A stretch of DNA of 64,000 bases. Origin: Athripsodes cinereus. Its lineage: Eukaryota > Arthropoda > Insecta > Trichoptera > Leptoceridae. The notes under the pieces were generated by a model. That model saw nothing but the letters and a program-made list of their open reading frames with translations. It was not told the DNA's origin and did not search any database. The position numbers and the translations under genes are program-made. Below are positions 35,463 to 47,659 of this stretch, piece after piece. Location: NCBI GenBank assembly GCA_947579605.1, contig OX388312.1:22467313-22531312 (forward strand), written 5' to 3'. How positions within the stretch are numbered: the stretch's first letter is position 1; each line of letters starts with the position of its first letter.

Positions 35463-38400
35463 TCAATCGCCTTTCAACGCTCTTTTTGAAAGCATGGAAA
35501 AAAACCAGCCTCAATCACTCAGAGCGTATCTGCGTTACGTCTTCCCACGACATTCCTGGCTTTCTGATATCGGGAATAATTAATATCCAACCATGAAAAT
35601 AGCACCATGTAGACAGCATAAACAGCATAACACACTATAGGCTGAAAACACCTATACTCTTAAGACTTTCAAAATTAAGTAGTTTTAATGAATGGCAATA
35701 AAATAAAATCGGATAAGGGCGTTGGGTAAATGTCATAATCAAATTATTTTTTTACAATTTTATCTTTTTGACATTTTTTTTAACAATTTTATCTCTTTGA
35801 GATTTTTTTTTTGTGATTTTTGTTTTTAGTGATTTTTATGATTTATAGCGCCTGACATGCCATACGATTATATATAATCAAATTAACGAATTTTCGTTCG
35901 ACTAGCACGTAATTTTGCGTAATATGATTGTTGATTCAGAATTTGTTAGCCAATTTATTTTTACTATCCACAGGAAATTTCAGACACGAGATGTTTTTTT
36001 TTGTCATAAAAACAATTTAAATATAATAGCATTACATACGCTCAATAAATTGAAAGAGACTACCATAAATAGGCACCTCTTTCTTTAATGACTTGTATTT
36101 CTTCTGCATATTTGTAAGTTTTGCAACCTTTAAACCGGGGCTTCCAAATTAAAGTTGAAACCTTGGATGGCAAATCGGTAAATAAATAAATTAACTTACC
36201 AACATTTGTTGACGTGAAAACAAACAAATTAGTATTTGTACATGAATATTTATAGTAAAACTAAGTAGTATCAAGGAACTAATTTTCTAAATATAATTAA
36301 TAATGTTGTGGAATAAATCTTATTGTGTGTCATAACTCAAATGGCACGCGTGTAGGTCGTGGTATTTCTAATTAAGGTCTCTACTGTTTGATAAACAGTC
36401 TTCCAAATTATCACGTGCTAGACTATTATTTGACCCGGGCTCAAACTGGGTCATACATATATTTTGAAAATACTCATTGACAATGAAGTACATGAGAGAT
36501 TTCTTCTTTTTTCTTCTTCTCGCGCATGTCAGGTTTCCCTGACGACAGTGATTACGTGGAGATAATGCCTTCGTATCTTACGTGAGATCAAAATATTCCT
36601 CAATTCCTGAATCCCGTCCAGTCGTAGTTGTTTTCAAGCTTTAATCTTCGCCTTCTATCAATTTCCATATTATATCACAAACACAAGTTTATTTGGCTAT
36701 CGAAAAAAGAAATATAATTAGGAAATAATATATAAGACATAGAAAAATAGACAGTTTTTTTTCAGTATGCTACGAACACACATACCTCATTTATAAACTT
36801 TATAAGATATTTTTTTTTCTTCATACAAAACTTTATTGTATATTTCTAAATAAATATATTTGAAAATGTCTTGTCATAATTATTATTATTTGAAAAATAA
36901 AATATTTAAGAACTTTCTACAAAATGAAAAAAAAAACTGTGCATTGCATGGTTCAATGTTTGCCAAACTAAATATTTTGTTTGTTGGAACTTTAAAAATG
37001 TAATGTAATTTGAAATGCATTATATATAATAAGTTTTTTATTTCATTGAAAACACAATAATAACAATAGATATATAAAATTTAAATAATCAACTACTATA
37101 TAGTAATAAGCCATATGCATTGCCCCAATCAGAATTTCTCCTAGTATGAGGGTATGATTTCAATTCTATATTCAATGGTCGTCCACTCATTTTGGAGTAA
37201 TACTCTAAAACAATTTGATATAAATCAGAATATTTTTCGAAACAGCTAAATAATTGCTTTGAAATTTCGACCAAAATGTATCCATCTATTTCTACATTTC
37301 AATGTACTTGAAAATCATAAAACTCATATGTAACATTATTATACGTGTATTTCTACACATTTTACACATATATTCCATTAAGCTACTCATTTAAAAATAA
37401 ACCTTTTAAAATGAAAGTGAACAATGATCTCTAAAGTAAATACATATAATAATAAATGTACTATAGGTATGTATCGTTAAATAATGTATAAAATGTGTTT
37501 CATGTAGAAGGAAAATATGTTATTTATCTTAATTTAAAATTCAAAATGTGTTTATTAAACACTAAGGGTCATTTTATTGCCCAATAAATCTCTAGTTGAA
37601 GTAGGAAGTTGATCCTTTATTTTTTAGGAAACATTATTTTTATATACCTACTGAGGATATCATTAAAAGGGTAATTTGTTCATTTTATTAATATTATCTC
37701 TTATGTTATAATATTGATCAGCAAAAGTATTTTATAACCATCACTATAATACTTCTTTATGGTGGAGTCAACTTTTTTATGGAACAAAGTGTTAACTGCA
37801 GTATTATTATTTTTTTGCTGAGGCTTTACATAATAGGTATGTTCGTTACTTTCACAAATAGAAAAAGTGTAAATACTATCATCCAAGTACTATTCTACAC
37901 TATAGAATGAACTTTATATACACCAAGAACATTTTATGACTATGTAATGTAATTGCAATAAAAAATGTGTGTGTATACCTACATATTTTATCATTCAAAA
38001 ATTATTATAGGTAATCCAAATTACAATTCATTTGACTAAAATTTTAGATTTGCCTTTCGAATGCCGGCTGCAAGTTAACGAAGTCACCAGTGATAAATTA
38101 AACTTTATAAGGATAAAAAAAAAATATTTCATCAAATAAATACTCGTGTTTTTATTTTAAAACTTTATATAAACAAGGATTTTCAAGGTCTACTAATATT
38201 TGAGAAGTGGAGTCAAAATTTGTTAAGGTGTTGTGATTTAAAGAAAAAAAACACAATGGTATTAGATTACTCTCTCTCTAAAGCAATATCTCTTTACATA
38301 AATATTTACGCACAAGATTACTTACCAACCTACTGTGTTTCGTAAAATAAAAATGTTTTACACTTTTCCTATACAATGGAAAAAAGTACTCTGAATTTCT

Positions 38401-39674
38401 CTGTCAAATGAGAGTTAGTGTTTACCAAAGCACATTTTTCGTGATAGATGCGAAATAATTAAATGCAAGCTTTGACAATGAAATGTATATTTTTATGCCG
38501 AACAAAAATATACAAGCCTTTAAGTTTAAATACATAACTTATCATTGATTTTGAAACTCGTTACGGTTTTTTTTGTATTTGTAATATGCACCTACCGAAA
38601 ATGCGGGACCTTTTAAAATTACTCCCGACCACATGGACATAATTCTCAAAACAAATCATGTTTCGAGTAATAGAAATCGGTGTACATTGTAAGAATGGCA
38701 GCGAAAGAAATAGGTATTTATGGATTAAGCAAATGGATATTCTTTCCTCTCTGTCTATATCACATGGAGTATGACACGATGGTTGACTTATTAAATTGGT
38801 CACGATTTCGTAGTTAAAAAAAATCTATTCCATTGGCGGATCTTTCATAGAATTTTGAATAAATACTTATCCGCATTTTCATATTTCTACTCCCTTGTCG
38901 CCACGGTTTCAATTAAGTATAATAATTTTAGATTACTTGCTATCTTTTTTATGTAAAGTTATTACTAAAAATATGCATTTCACATTTGTTTTCTCCCCTG
39001 TCTTCAAATAATTATTTTTGTATTGGTTTTTACAAAAAAATGCTGACTTTTTTATTTTATATTCAACTATCAAAATCAAATCCCACTAGTCAGTTTGTAA
39101 ATCAAGTCATCTTTGTAATTTATTATAGCATGTATTACTATTTTTATGCATTATAAATACATCATTTTAAGCACGTAGTGCATTTTAGCATGTTTGGGAA
39201 AAACGTTACTGATATAGTATAAAGTAAGAGTTAAAATATTTTTGGAAACTTTTCCTAATCTAGCTTATTACTGTTACCTGTTTTTTGGAACACTCAGAAA
39301 CATATCAAAGCACACCAATAATTACTTAAAAAAATTAAAGTTTGTAAAATTTTATAATTTCCGGAATCTGACGTAGGAAAGTTGTATATATGTATCCTAT
39401 GTAATTTTGTATTCTAAAAAATTAATAATATTCTCATTCAGAATTTAAAAAATGTTTTCTTGAATACGAATTTTTTAATCATTATTATTCATGTCCCGTT
39501 TCTCTTTGGTTCAGATATTACTTTAAATTTCTCTGAAAATTCAAGTAATTTTTTTTTGTTACGCATTGATTCATTTCAGTAATTTGAATTTTTACGTAAC
39601 TTCAAAGTACCTACTTAAATACGAATTGTATAATATTCGTTTTTATTTCACTAGTTATTGAGAAATAGAGTAGT
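35463..39674. other. Long AT-rich stretch without a supported gene
   Basis: Apart from the RTE-like tail at 36500-36640, I see nothing I can name. Minus frames at 37089-37274, 37701-37886 and 38561-38803 are short and featureless. Confidence 0.45.
36500..36640 (-). repeat. RTE-like 3' end fragment
   Basis: A CTTCTTTTTTCTTCTTCTCG head (complement of a GAAGAA tail) precedes CATGTCAGGTTTCCCTGACG; the minus strand reads HVITVVRET then a stop. This resembles RTE C-termini such as the one at 21945. Confidence 0.45.
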
Positions 39675-39857
39675 TGTTGAAATAGGGGGTGTGAGATAGC
39701 GCGGGCATCCGAGAACAACTTGATCACGTAGATTAAATTCTCAAGGACGATCGTGTGTTGATTACAAGAAATCGACGTGAATGTGTGAGAAATTGTATGA
39801 ATGTAGAAGAAGCGAAAAAAAATTGTGTGGATAGATCTATATGGCGTTCGAGGATGA
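39675..39857 (+). pseudogene. LINE family A 3' fragment
   Basis: Aligns with 25232-25410: GGGTGTGAGATAGCGCGGGC, CTCAAGGACGATCGTGTG, GTAGAAGAAGCGAAAAAAAA, GGCGTTCG. It is 5'-truncated at GGGTGTGAG, the same point as the copy at 54447, and lost its terminal hairpin. Confidence 0.75.
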
Positions 39858-40123
39858 GTTGTATAATTTCAGTACGTACAAACTCAATTGTTTATATCGG
39901 ATGTGTATGAAGGTGAGTGTGTTTGTGTACATGGATGTTTGTGTGGGTGCGTGAGCGTGTGTATTGTATCAAAGGATTTTGTAATTGAATGGAGTGAGGG
40001 AAGTAGCCAAAATAAGGTAAAGATTGTTAAAGCGCTGAGACAAAATAAAGAACTGATTCGGTCTGCCTTGGTCCGAGCTCATGCCCAGTAATGTAGATTT
40101 TTATAACATGTTACGTTTAAATT

Positions 40124-40228
40124 TTCTACTTCTTCTTCGCCCTTGCCTATATCCCATTTACTTGAGGTCGGATCTCCTAGTTCTCATCTGCCATATTTTC
40201 CGGTTTCCTGCATCCTCCAAGCTATTTA
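40124..40228 (-). pseudogene. RTE-type C-terminal fragment
   Basis: The minus strand reads LEDAGNRKIWQMRTRRSDLK and a stop, with GAAGAAGAAG to its 3' side. This D-R-K-x-W-x-M-R-T-R-R-A-D-P-like ending is common in arthropod RTE-type LINEs. Confidence 0.55.
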
Positions 40229-41004
40229 AACATGTTTAAAATACTGTCAAATTGATAAATAAATTTAAAAGACTGAAATGTTATATAATGAGATTTATGC
40301 AGTTTTTTCATCCAAAACACGCTCAATGGATGCAAAGGTTGCATTGAGTGTTTGAATGAATATTTTAGAAATATTCAAAATATTCCTTTCAATAGTGTGC
40401 AACATAATATCTCTAGGAAATTTCATGCACTCCAACAACAATACAACAAAGCTTTCATTCCCACCCATTTATTTTTCAAAAACAAACAAGAATTAATGTT
40501 TCTATATAGCTTCTTTGGTTAAATTCACTTTTCCTTTACCGAGTTTTATTGCATTCTGTTATACAAGAAACTTTACATTGAAAGTAGGTTCTTACTCGGT
40601 AGCTTCTTAATATTCACTTTTTGAATACACAAGTACTACCAGGAACTGAATATCTATATGAATACATTTCTATGTAGTAACTACAAACTGAACACTTAAC
40701 TCAGTGTATTACAAACCTATTCCAAAGATGAGATGGAATAAACACCACGGTTATTTTAACATACTTCAGATACCACTAAATTATTATGTTTATTATTTTC
40801 AGAAAATTTTCCATGGCCTTTACAGCCTTTTCGCAATATACAATTCCTATGACTATTGATAATATAATTTTTAGCATTACGTAAAAAGAGGTGATTGGAA
40901 CATTATTGGTCAGAATTCTAAATCTAAATACAGCATAGAGATAATTTGATAACTAACCTTCACTTATAACATGTTTGCAATGTTATGAAATTATGTAGGT
41001 ATGT
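40229..41004. other. AT-rich sequence, nothing recognised
   Basis: No gene or clear repeat. Confidence 0.5.
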
Positions 41005-41170
41005 ATAAATAAATAAATAAATAAAACTTTACTGGCCATAATTTTACACAAATACATAAACAATAAAACTCGACATAACAAATGTGACACTTACCAAAAT
41101 TAGGCCAAAAGGCGGACTTGTTGCTGAGCAACGTCTTCCAGTCAACCCTAAACATAAACATAAAATAATA
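41005..41170 (-). repeat. LINE family T 3' end, variant hairpin
   Basis: (AAAT)n head at 41007-41030, CCAAAAGGCGGACTTGTTGC, then TGAGCAACGTCTTCCAGTCA. The ATCGC..GCGAT stem of other copies is replaced by GTTGC-TGA-GCAAC, so pairing is kept while the bases changed. Confidence 0.7.
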
Positions 41171-41334
41171 ATTATAAAATATAATAAGCTTTTGGCTTCC
41201 TAATAATAAAAGTTTATAATAAAATAATATAATATAAACATACATACATAAGATAAAATAAAATATATTAACAAAAACAAATTGAGCGAGTGATACTTGT
41301 GTCTCTTTTTATTTATTTTTCACCGTTTAATAGG

Positions 41335-41520
41335 GCATTCATCTCATATGCTGGAAGAGAGATGTCTTCAAGTTGGTCCTGAACGTTGTTATTGATTGGT
41401 TTTTACGAAAGCCCTCGAGGAGTCGATTCTCGGTGACGGGTCCTGTGGCAGCAAATGCCCTGTCATGGAAACAGGACTGGTTGGCTCTATTGATCTCGTC
41501 CACCATATTCCTGGATGTCA
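41335..41520 (-). pseudogene. LINE family C reverse-transcriptase C-terminus
   Basis: The minus strand reads VDEINRANQSCFHDRAFAAT, then GPVTENRLLEGFRKNQS, ITTFRTNLKTSLFQH and a stop. This is the A-x-x-x-x-G-P..L...S-(L/I)-x-x-F-K..LK..L layout at the C-terminus of CR1/L2-like ORF2. It aligns with 44448-44600. The neighbouring LINE piece at 41560 points the other way. Confidence 0.65.
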
Positions 41521-41559
41521 TTGCTAAGCGTTTGAGTCTACTTGCGGGTTTTTTTTGTA

Positions 41560-41815
41560 ATGTTATTTTTGTGCTCTCTCGTGTCGGTCTTGATTTCCAC
41601 AAAACGGCGCGATACATATACCAGCGGAGGTGGGGCTTTTTGGATGAGGAGGACACCAGCTGCGACTGCGGGGAGGTGCAGAGTGATTCTCATTTATTGC
41701 AATGCCCGCTGATGCGGAATGCATGTAATGAGAGTCACCTATTGATGGCGAATGACAAGGCGATATACGTCGCTGAATACTGGAGTGGCAAAATCTAAAA
41801 ACCCGAAAAGTAAAG
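41560..41815 (+). pseudogene. LINE C-terminal fragment with CxCG...H..CP motif
   Basis: The plus frame reads GLDFHKTARYIYQRRWGFLD, then EEDTSCDCGEVQSDSHLLQC and PLMRN, stopping at 41796-41798. CxCG followed by Q(S/T)..HLL..CP is the zinc-like motif C-terminal to reverse transcriptase in many arthropod LINEs. The 3' end is CCGAAAAGTAAAGTAAGTA. It aligns with 12712-12862. Confidence 0.7.
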
Positions 41816-42731
41816 TAAGTACCTATACATTATTATTATTATTATTACTGACAAAGAGACGATTCTTACAGGGATCATTACAGCAGAAGGCCAATGCGAT
41901 CCCAGAAGAAAATCAACAACATCTAGACAACAACACAACAATTACAACACATTCTCAATCTTCCTGACAAACTCCGCATACGTCACGCCAAATATATCAA
42001 TGTGTCTAGCCAGACCGTTAAATATTTGAATAGCCCTTCTTATTGGCGACTTTGCCAATATGTTTGTTGTACTTTGAGGCTGATAAAAAAAATCGTGATG
42101 CCGAGAACGTCCATATGCATGAAGTGCCTTAACTATTATTTTTATTACAGAGGATTCGAATGACATGTTTTCCATTTTTTTCTTGTTTTTATGAATAAAT
42201 ACCTGCTGTATATACCTACTTTTAATCTTTACGTGTTCCTGATATTGACGGCTCATTAAAAATGAAAACAAAAATCTAAAAATGAACACGACCAGGTAAA
42301 TAGAATTAAAAACAAATTGGTACAGGAATTTAAATATATTTTTGCAAATAGTTCAAAAATATAAATATTGCAAGCGACTTGCAAGAAATTTTGCCAATAT
42401 TATTATTATCATTTGTACAATGTAAAGAATGATAAAATCTTCTGAATGCGAATAATAGTGTTACGAAGTATGCACGGTGTTGTAATTCAAAATATTATTT
42501 CTTCATCATATTTCTGCAAAATTCCATTCATTTTACATTATGATAATATTATTTTGTTTATGGCACTACTGTGCCTGGTGTAAATATTTCCTCAGTGTTA
42601 AGCAAACATAAGCTTTAGGCCGAACGTACACTTAACACTGAATGAAAATAAAATTGCAATGCGCATATATGTACATACGATTCTTATGATGCATAATTAC
42701 GCATAAAGTGCGCACCATAAAGTAAGTATAA
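41816..42731. other. AT-rich sequence with ATT microsatellite
   Basis: (ATT)n at about 41830-41848. A 115-codon minus frame at 41942-42289 has no family features and is probably chance. Confidence 0.45.
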
Positions 42732-42739
42732 ATACCTAC

Positions 42740-43138
42740 TAGTGATGTAACGAATATTCGTATTCGCATTCGCGAATATTCGCATATTACAAAGTATTCG
42801 CATTCGCATTCGTATTCGCAAAAAAATATGCGAATGTTTTGCGAATATTATTTTGGTAAAAAAGTGTCGGTAATTCGGTAAAAGTACCGGATACTTACTC
42901 GGTACATTGTAGAAAAAGGTACTGCATGAAAATATTTTAAGAGGAGTTTTGAAATTTTTTAAATTCCTATATCATTTTGAATATTCGGTGACGAGGTGTA
43001 GAAATTTTAATGTTTGAGCAATATTGTAAAAATTTAAGCAAGTCAATATTCGCTATTCGCATTCGCAAATGTCGGCAACAATTAATATTCGCATTCGCAT
43101 TCGCGAATATCCAAAATCACACATTCGTTACATTACTA
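42740..43138. mobile_element. hAT-type MITE, 399 bp, 8-bp target duplication
   Basis: The TIR is TAGTGATGTAACGAAT at the left; the right end complements to TAGTAATGTAACGAAT. The target duplication is ATACCTAC at 42732-42739 and 43139-43146. The subterminal parts are arrays of ATTCGC/GCGAAT words on both strands. No coding capacity. An 8-bp duplication and TAGTG-type ends are hAT features. Confidence 0.85.
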
Positions 43139-43497
43139 ATACCTACTCAGTTGATCTTTGGTGCGCACACTGGTACTGGTTAAGTACATTTTCGTCCGCA
43201 CATTGTTAGTTTTCCTATTACGCTCACGTACTATGAACCATAGAAAAAAAAATTAAAGTGCTTTTAATAAACGTACGAGCATAAAAAGATTATTCAAAAA
43301 ACGTACAAAAAAAAATGTTAAATTTCAATATAAAAATGTCATCCAAAACCGTACGCCACAGATGTTTTAAAACATGTTTATTAATAATTCATCATTTAAG
43401 TTAATGAGAAATCACTTATACCTACTCAGTTTTTCGTAATGAATACCAAGTCAAAATTTTATTTGTGTTCCTATATTGTGTAATTTTTTTTTTTATA

Positions 43498-44296
43498 TTC
43501 TTGATGTAGAACCATGTCTACACAATGCAACATTGTGTAGAATCTAATCGGAAGAAGTGAGAAAGGTGTCCCAACGCTTACGAATTGGCTCAAGGCTGGC
43601 TTAAGTGATCACTTTCGGTGTCCATGGACAACGTTCACCAATTCCACCATTCTCACTGTCACGATGTAAGGTCCACCAATCGAGAGACGCTTTATGCAAA
43701 CCTTAGAAGCAACCATTGGGATCTCATTTTTCAGCCCCCTTTCTCACTTCTTCCGATTAGATTCTACACAATGTTGCATTGTCTAGACATGGTTCTCCAA
43801 TCGAGATTTCTGATTGATTTTGTCATTTGCACCCAAATCCGGTTAAACAATAAAAAAATTAGTAAATATTCTAAACATTTGTTGCTGACTGGTCGAACTA
43901 GCAGCCGATAAAGTATTGAACTTAATTGTTCCGGCGCCATTTAGACGGGAGATCGCAATCTATTTGAGATCTGAAAAATTAGATCCCAAAAAGATGGTTG
44001 CTTCTGAGGTTTGCATAAAGCGTCTCTCGATTGGTGGACCTTACATCGTGACAGTGAGAATGGTGGAATTGGTGAACGTTGTCTATGGATACCGAAAGTG
44101 ATCACTTAAGCCAGCCTTGAGCCAATTCGTAAGCGTTGGGACACCTTTCTCACTTCTTCCGATTAGATTCTACACAATGTTGCATTGTGTAGACATGGTT
44201 CTCCAATCGAGGTTTCTGATTGGTTTTGTCATGTACACCCAAATCCGGTTAAACAATAAAAAAAATAGTAAATATTCTAAACATTTCTTGATGTAG
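43498..44296. mobile_element. Composite of three repeat-F units with 12-bp flanking repeats
   Basis: TTCTTGATGTAG occurs at 43498-43509 and 44285-44296, like a target duplication. Inside: an inverted partial unit (43510 to about 43735), a forward partial unit (43741-43882) and a forward longer unit (43978-44284). The first and third form a foldback of more than 200 bp per arm. Units share CTACACAATG-TTG-CATTGTGTAG, CCAAATCCGGTTAAACAATA and the end TTCTAAACATT. Open frames of 97 and 61 codons here are by-products of the repeat. Confidence 0.75.
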
Positions 44297-44447
44297 GTTT
44301 ATAAGTATATGATCGTTCAACACTGCAAAAATTCAAATATGGGATTCATTTGCAATGTCAAAACTAAGTACGCCTAAACGCATAACGTAGTATCCAGTAT
44401 ATTATACGCTCAGCTAAGATATCCACCAACATACTGGACGAAAACAA

Positions 44448-44660
44448 CAAAGCAAACAGGTCCTGCTTCTATGATAGGGCTTTTGGAACCGACTCCCCGA
44501 GGACCTCCGTAAAAACCAGCCGATAACAACGTTCAGGAGCAAGTTGAAGACATCGCTGTTCCAACATACATAGTTTCCCGCTCCCTTGAGATGAATGCTC
44601 CTTCAAACAGCGCCGAATAAATCATCCAACATACATACATACATACATATATACGAACTC
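44448..44660 (+). pseudogene. LINE family C C-terminus and (ATAC)n tail
   Basis: Aligns with the reverse complement of 41335-41520: CAGGTCCTGCTTCTATGATA, GTAAAAACCAGCCGATAAC, AACGTTCAGGAGCAAGTTGA, GAGATGAATGCTCC. It ends AACAGCGCCGAATAAATCAT then (ACAT)n at 44629-44648. Several indels disrupt the frame. Confidence 0.65.
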
Positions 44661-45439
44661 CTTCAGCACCTGTAAACCTTGTAAAAAAATATGAAATACT
44701 TATCATGCGCACACGTCTTTTTTACTCATATAAGCGTATCTAATATGTGTTCGACTTTATTATTCTCAGTAAACAACCAACAATGGTATGTCTGTATGTT
44801 GTAAGTTCTGGGTTATTCCACAATAACATGATGAAGGCGCGAGTAGACATGTTATTTCCTTACGCCAGATTGCAATGTATTGTATCTAATACGTTATAGA
44901 AAAATGCCTTCAACACACGTAGGATTATTTACTTTTGTTAGAAACGAGGAAGATCTTACATAGGTATTATTCTTAAAACATATTTTTCTTCATTTTTCGT
45001 CCTTACACCCTCTTTCAGAGTACAAGCCTCTATCATTCAAGAAGATTCTAATCCAATTGAGTCACTTTTTTTCAAAAGCTTATACGCTGATGTCGTTGTC
45101 ATACGAATTGTGTTTGAAAGTTCCTTAAATACTACCGAAATGTTCATGAAAATGATTATTTGTACGAATGTTTTGATCTCAAACTGAGATTATTTATATT
45201 TAATAATAAGGAAAATAAAATAAATATGAATTCTATGTGAACACAAAAGTGTTTTAGAGAATTTGTCAGCTATAAGTACTTAATCGTATAAGCAAAACAA
45301 AAAAAAATGTTTTAAAGCGTGAATTGTGAAAATAACTTCGTTTATATTTGGTGAATTGAAAATTGTTTCATTACCCCCATCCGAATGTATCGTTAGATTT
45401 GTTGCAACAAAAGAAGATGATGTAATTTTATTTATTAAT
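44661..45439. other. AT-rich sequence, nothing recognised
   Basis: No gene or clear repeat. Confidence 0.5.
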
Positions 45440-46335
45440 CAATGTGGTTCAAAGTTTGTCTACCTTTTTTCTTTTGATTTTTGAAAAATTCTTTCTGTCC
45501 ATTTTTATGTCACCAGCGATTCTTCTAATGTCGTCTGACCAACGTGTTGGGGGTCTTCCTCTACTCCTTTATCTTCACGAGGTCTCCACTCCACTACTCT
45601 TTTTGTCCATCTTTGGTCTCTAAGTCTAGCAACATGCCCTGCCCATGACCACTTCAACCTTGCTACTCTTTCGACAACATCCGTAACTCCCGCTCTTCTA
45701 CGTATCTCCGTGTTTCTAATGCGATCAGAGAGTTTTATATGTAGCATCGCTCTTTCATGGTTCCTTTGAGCTACACGGAGTTTCTTGTTAGTCGACTTGG
45801 TTAGAGTCAAAGTTTCTGCCCCATAGGTCAATACTGGCAGCACACATTGGTCATTCATTTTCCGCTTTAGGCATTGGAGAATGTTGCTAGTGATTAATTT
45901 CTTAAGATTTCCGTAGGCTGCCCATCCAAGACCAATTTTCGTCTGTAGCTAAGTGGTCTGATTATCTCGAGATAGTACTATACTATGACCAAGATATTTG
46001 TACTCATTGACTTCTTCTGTTACTTGTTTGTCAATGTCAATCTTACCACCGAGGACCAGATTTGTCATCACCTTTGTTTTGGTTGCATTGATAAGGAGCC
46101 CAACCTTTTTTGTCTCTTGCATCAGCTTTCTCAACATTTTTCGTGCCTCATTCAGATCCTCAGATATCAACACGATGTCATCTGCAAATCTTAGATTGTT
46201 CAGCTTAAACCCATCCATTTTAATAATCTTTTCTTTCCAGTTTAAATATTTGAATGCGTATTTAAGAAATGCAGTGAACAATTTTGGAGATATTGTATCT
46301 CCCTGTCTTACGCCTTTCTCAATGGGGAACTATCC
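45440..46335 (-). pseudogene. RTE reverse transcriptase (HmRTE-like), 5'-truncated
   Basis: Reading down the minus strand: KGVRQGDTISPKLFTAFLKY (motif B, from about 46320), LNNLRFADDIVLISEDL (motif C with FADD, near 46190), INATKTKVM (motif D), YKYLGHSIV, then an in-frame TAG at 45951-45949. The same frame resumes with IGLGWAAYG, TYGAETLTL, LSDRIRNTEIRRRAGVTDVV, LKWSWAGHVARL and RWTKRVVEWRPR. A one-base deletion near 45567 then shifts the frame; the other frame continues RGRPPTRWSDDIRRIAGD. The sequence closely follows the Heliconius HmRTE-type endonuclease-reverse transcriptase as I remember it. Endonuclease and fingers are missing, so it is dead. Confidence 0.85.
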
Positions 46336-46639
46336 TTACATTTTTCAAAACAAAAATACCTAATAGGTACGCATATATATTGTGCACCTACATAATATGT
46401 TAAAATGTTATATTATTTAGGACCTTATACAGCTAGATTTAAGTCATCTGCAAATAGCTTAGAGGATCTTGCATTACATTATCTTACTAGTTTTAAACTT
46501 AGCTTCACTGAGGATTATTCAGAAAATTAAAGTTTTTTTGAAACATTATTTAAAGATTAATTTCAATTTTTGCCACACAAAAAGATTTTCAAAATATGTT
46601 AAGTTTTTTCTTATCCAAAAGTTAGTTGGGTAAGTAAAG

Positions 46640-46795
46640 TTTACTTTGGTTAGTTGGAAGAGATCGCGCCTTTACGATAAACGCGGACTTTATATTATTA
46701 TATTGATTGTATTAAATCTGGATGTATACCATCTATGGATTTGTCAGTAATCAATATACAGTATAGAATGGATATTTAAATAAATAAATAAAATT
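46640..46795 (+). repeat. LINE family T 3' end
   Basis: TTGGTTAGTTGGAAGAGATC, an ATCG..CGAT stem, CGCGGACTTTATATTATTA, and an (AAAT)n tail at about 46778-46792. Confidence 0.7.
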
Positions 46796-47458
46796 CCTAG
46801 TACTTGTTTAGTGAAAACTACTTAAAATGTGATGTCAATTATATTTTAATACATAAACACTGCTTCTTTCAGAGAATAGTCATCACAGTCATATATTTTA
46901 GATGTAAAATATATTAAGAGAAAGACATAACTGTATTATGGTAGATGGAATATAAATGCCACATTTTTCCCGAAAACTTATCTGTGTTGATAAACAATTA
47001 AGGTAGTGACATTCAAACTATTTCTTCAACAACACGCTCCATGAATGATTGTTTACGAGTATTTAGGAGGAGTCAATTTTCCTATTACTTGACCGATTAT
47101 AACGACTACCAAATATTATGTTTCTACACACATTCAAACATACATAAATTTATAAGATTATGTTATTTAGCTTGGCTTAGTTGGCTATTTGTTGTTCTGT
47201 TCTTATTTCCATCTCTCTGCTGCAATCCAATATACAGAGTGTGCATAGAAATATTATCATAGTATTAATATTATTATTCTTGTTATACCTTTGTATGTTC
47301 GTACATGTACTGTAGAACTGTAGTTTCCAATTCAGTTCCATAAACAATACCGTAAATGGTATTCCTGTCTTGAGACTTATAATAATATAATCATAATATG
47401 AATGCACTAGACATTTATTCATGTGGATTTGTAATAATATTATTATCGTACGTAGGTA
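46796..47458. other. AT-rich sequence, nothing recognised
   Basis: Short frames at 47041-47262 (plus) and 47177-47422 (minus) show no family features. Confidence 0.45.
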
Positions 47459-47659
47459 CTAGCTTTTAAGCATCTTCCTCCAGGATTGCTCGCAAGCTCG
47501 GGGTAATTCTAATTTCTCCAAATCATCGCAACGGCTCCCACATGTGAAGTGGACACTGTTGAAAGAGACGCAGAAGTCTGGTGACTTCCATTTATCCAAA
47601 TCTTGTCCACACCGGAGGCGCCAAAGTGGGCAGCCTGAGGGCCGGCCAAAAACAACCAA
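47459..47659 (-). other. GC-richer open frame, unassigned
   Basis: A 66-codon minus-strand frame, much richer in GC than its surroundings, reads GRPSGCPLWRLRCGQDLDKW early and ends LPRACEQSWRKMLKS. The composition and the GRP/W-rich content resemble a LINE C-terminus, but I cannot place it in a family. It could also be a host exon fragment. Confidence 0.25.

Noticed and set aside
39888..40091. Cysteine/valine-rich 67-codon frame downstream of a family A fragment
   Set aside because: Produced by a GTGTGT-rich stretch; no family features.
43618..44101. Plus frames of 97 and 61 codons
   Set aside because: They cross the inverted and direct units of repeat F; the same sequence read on the other strand or in other units is not open.
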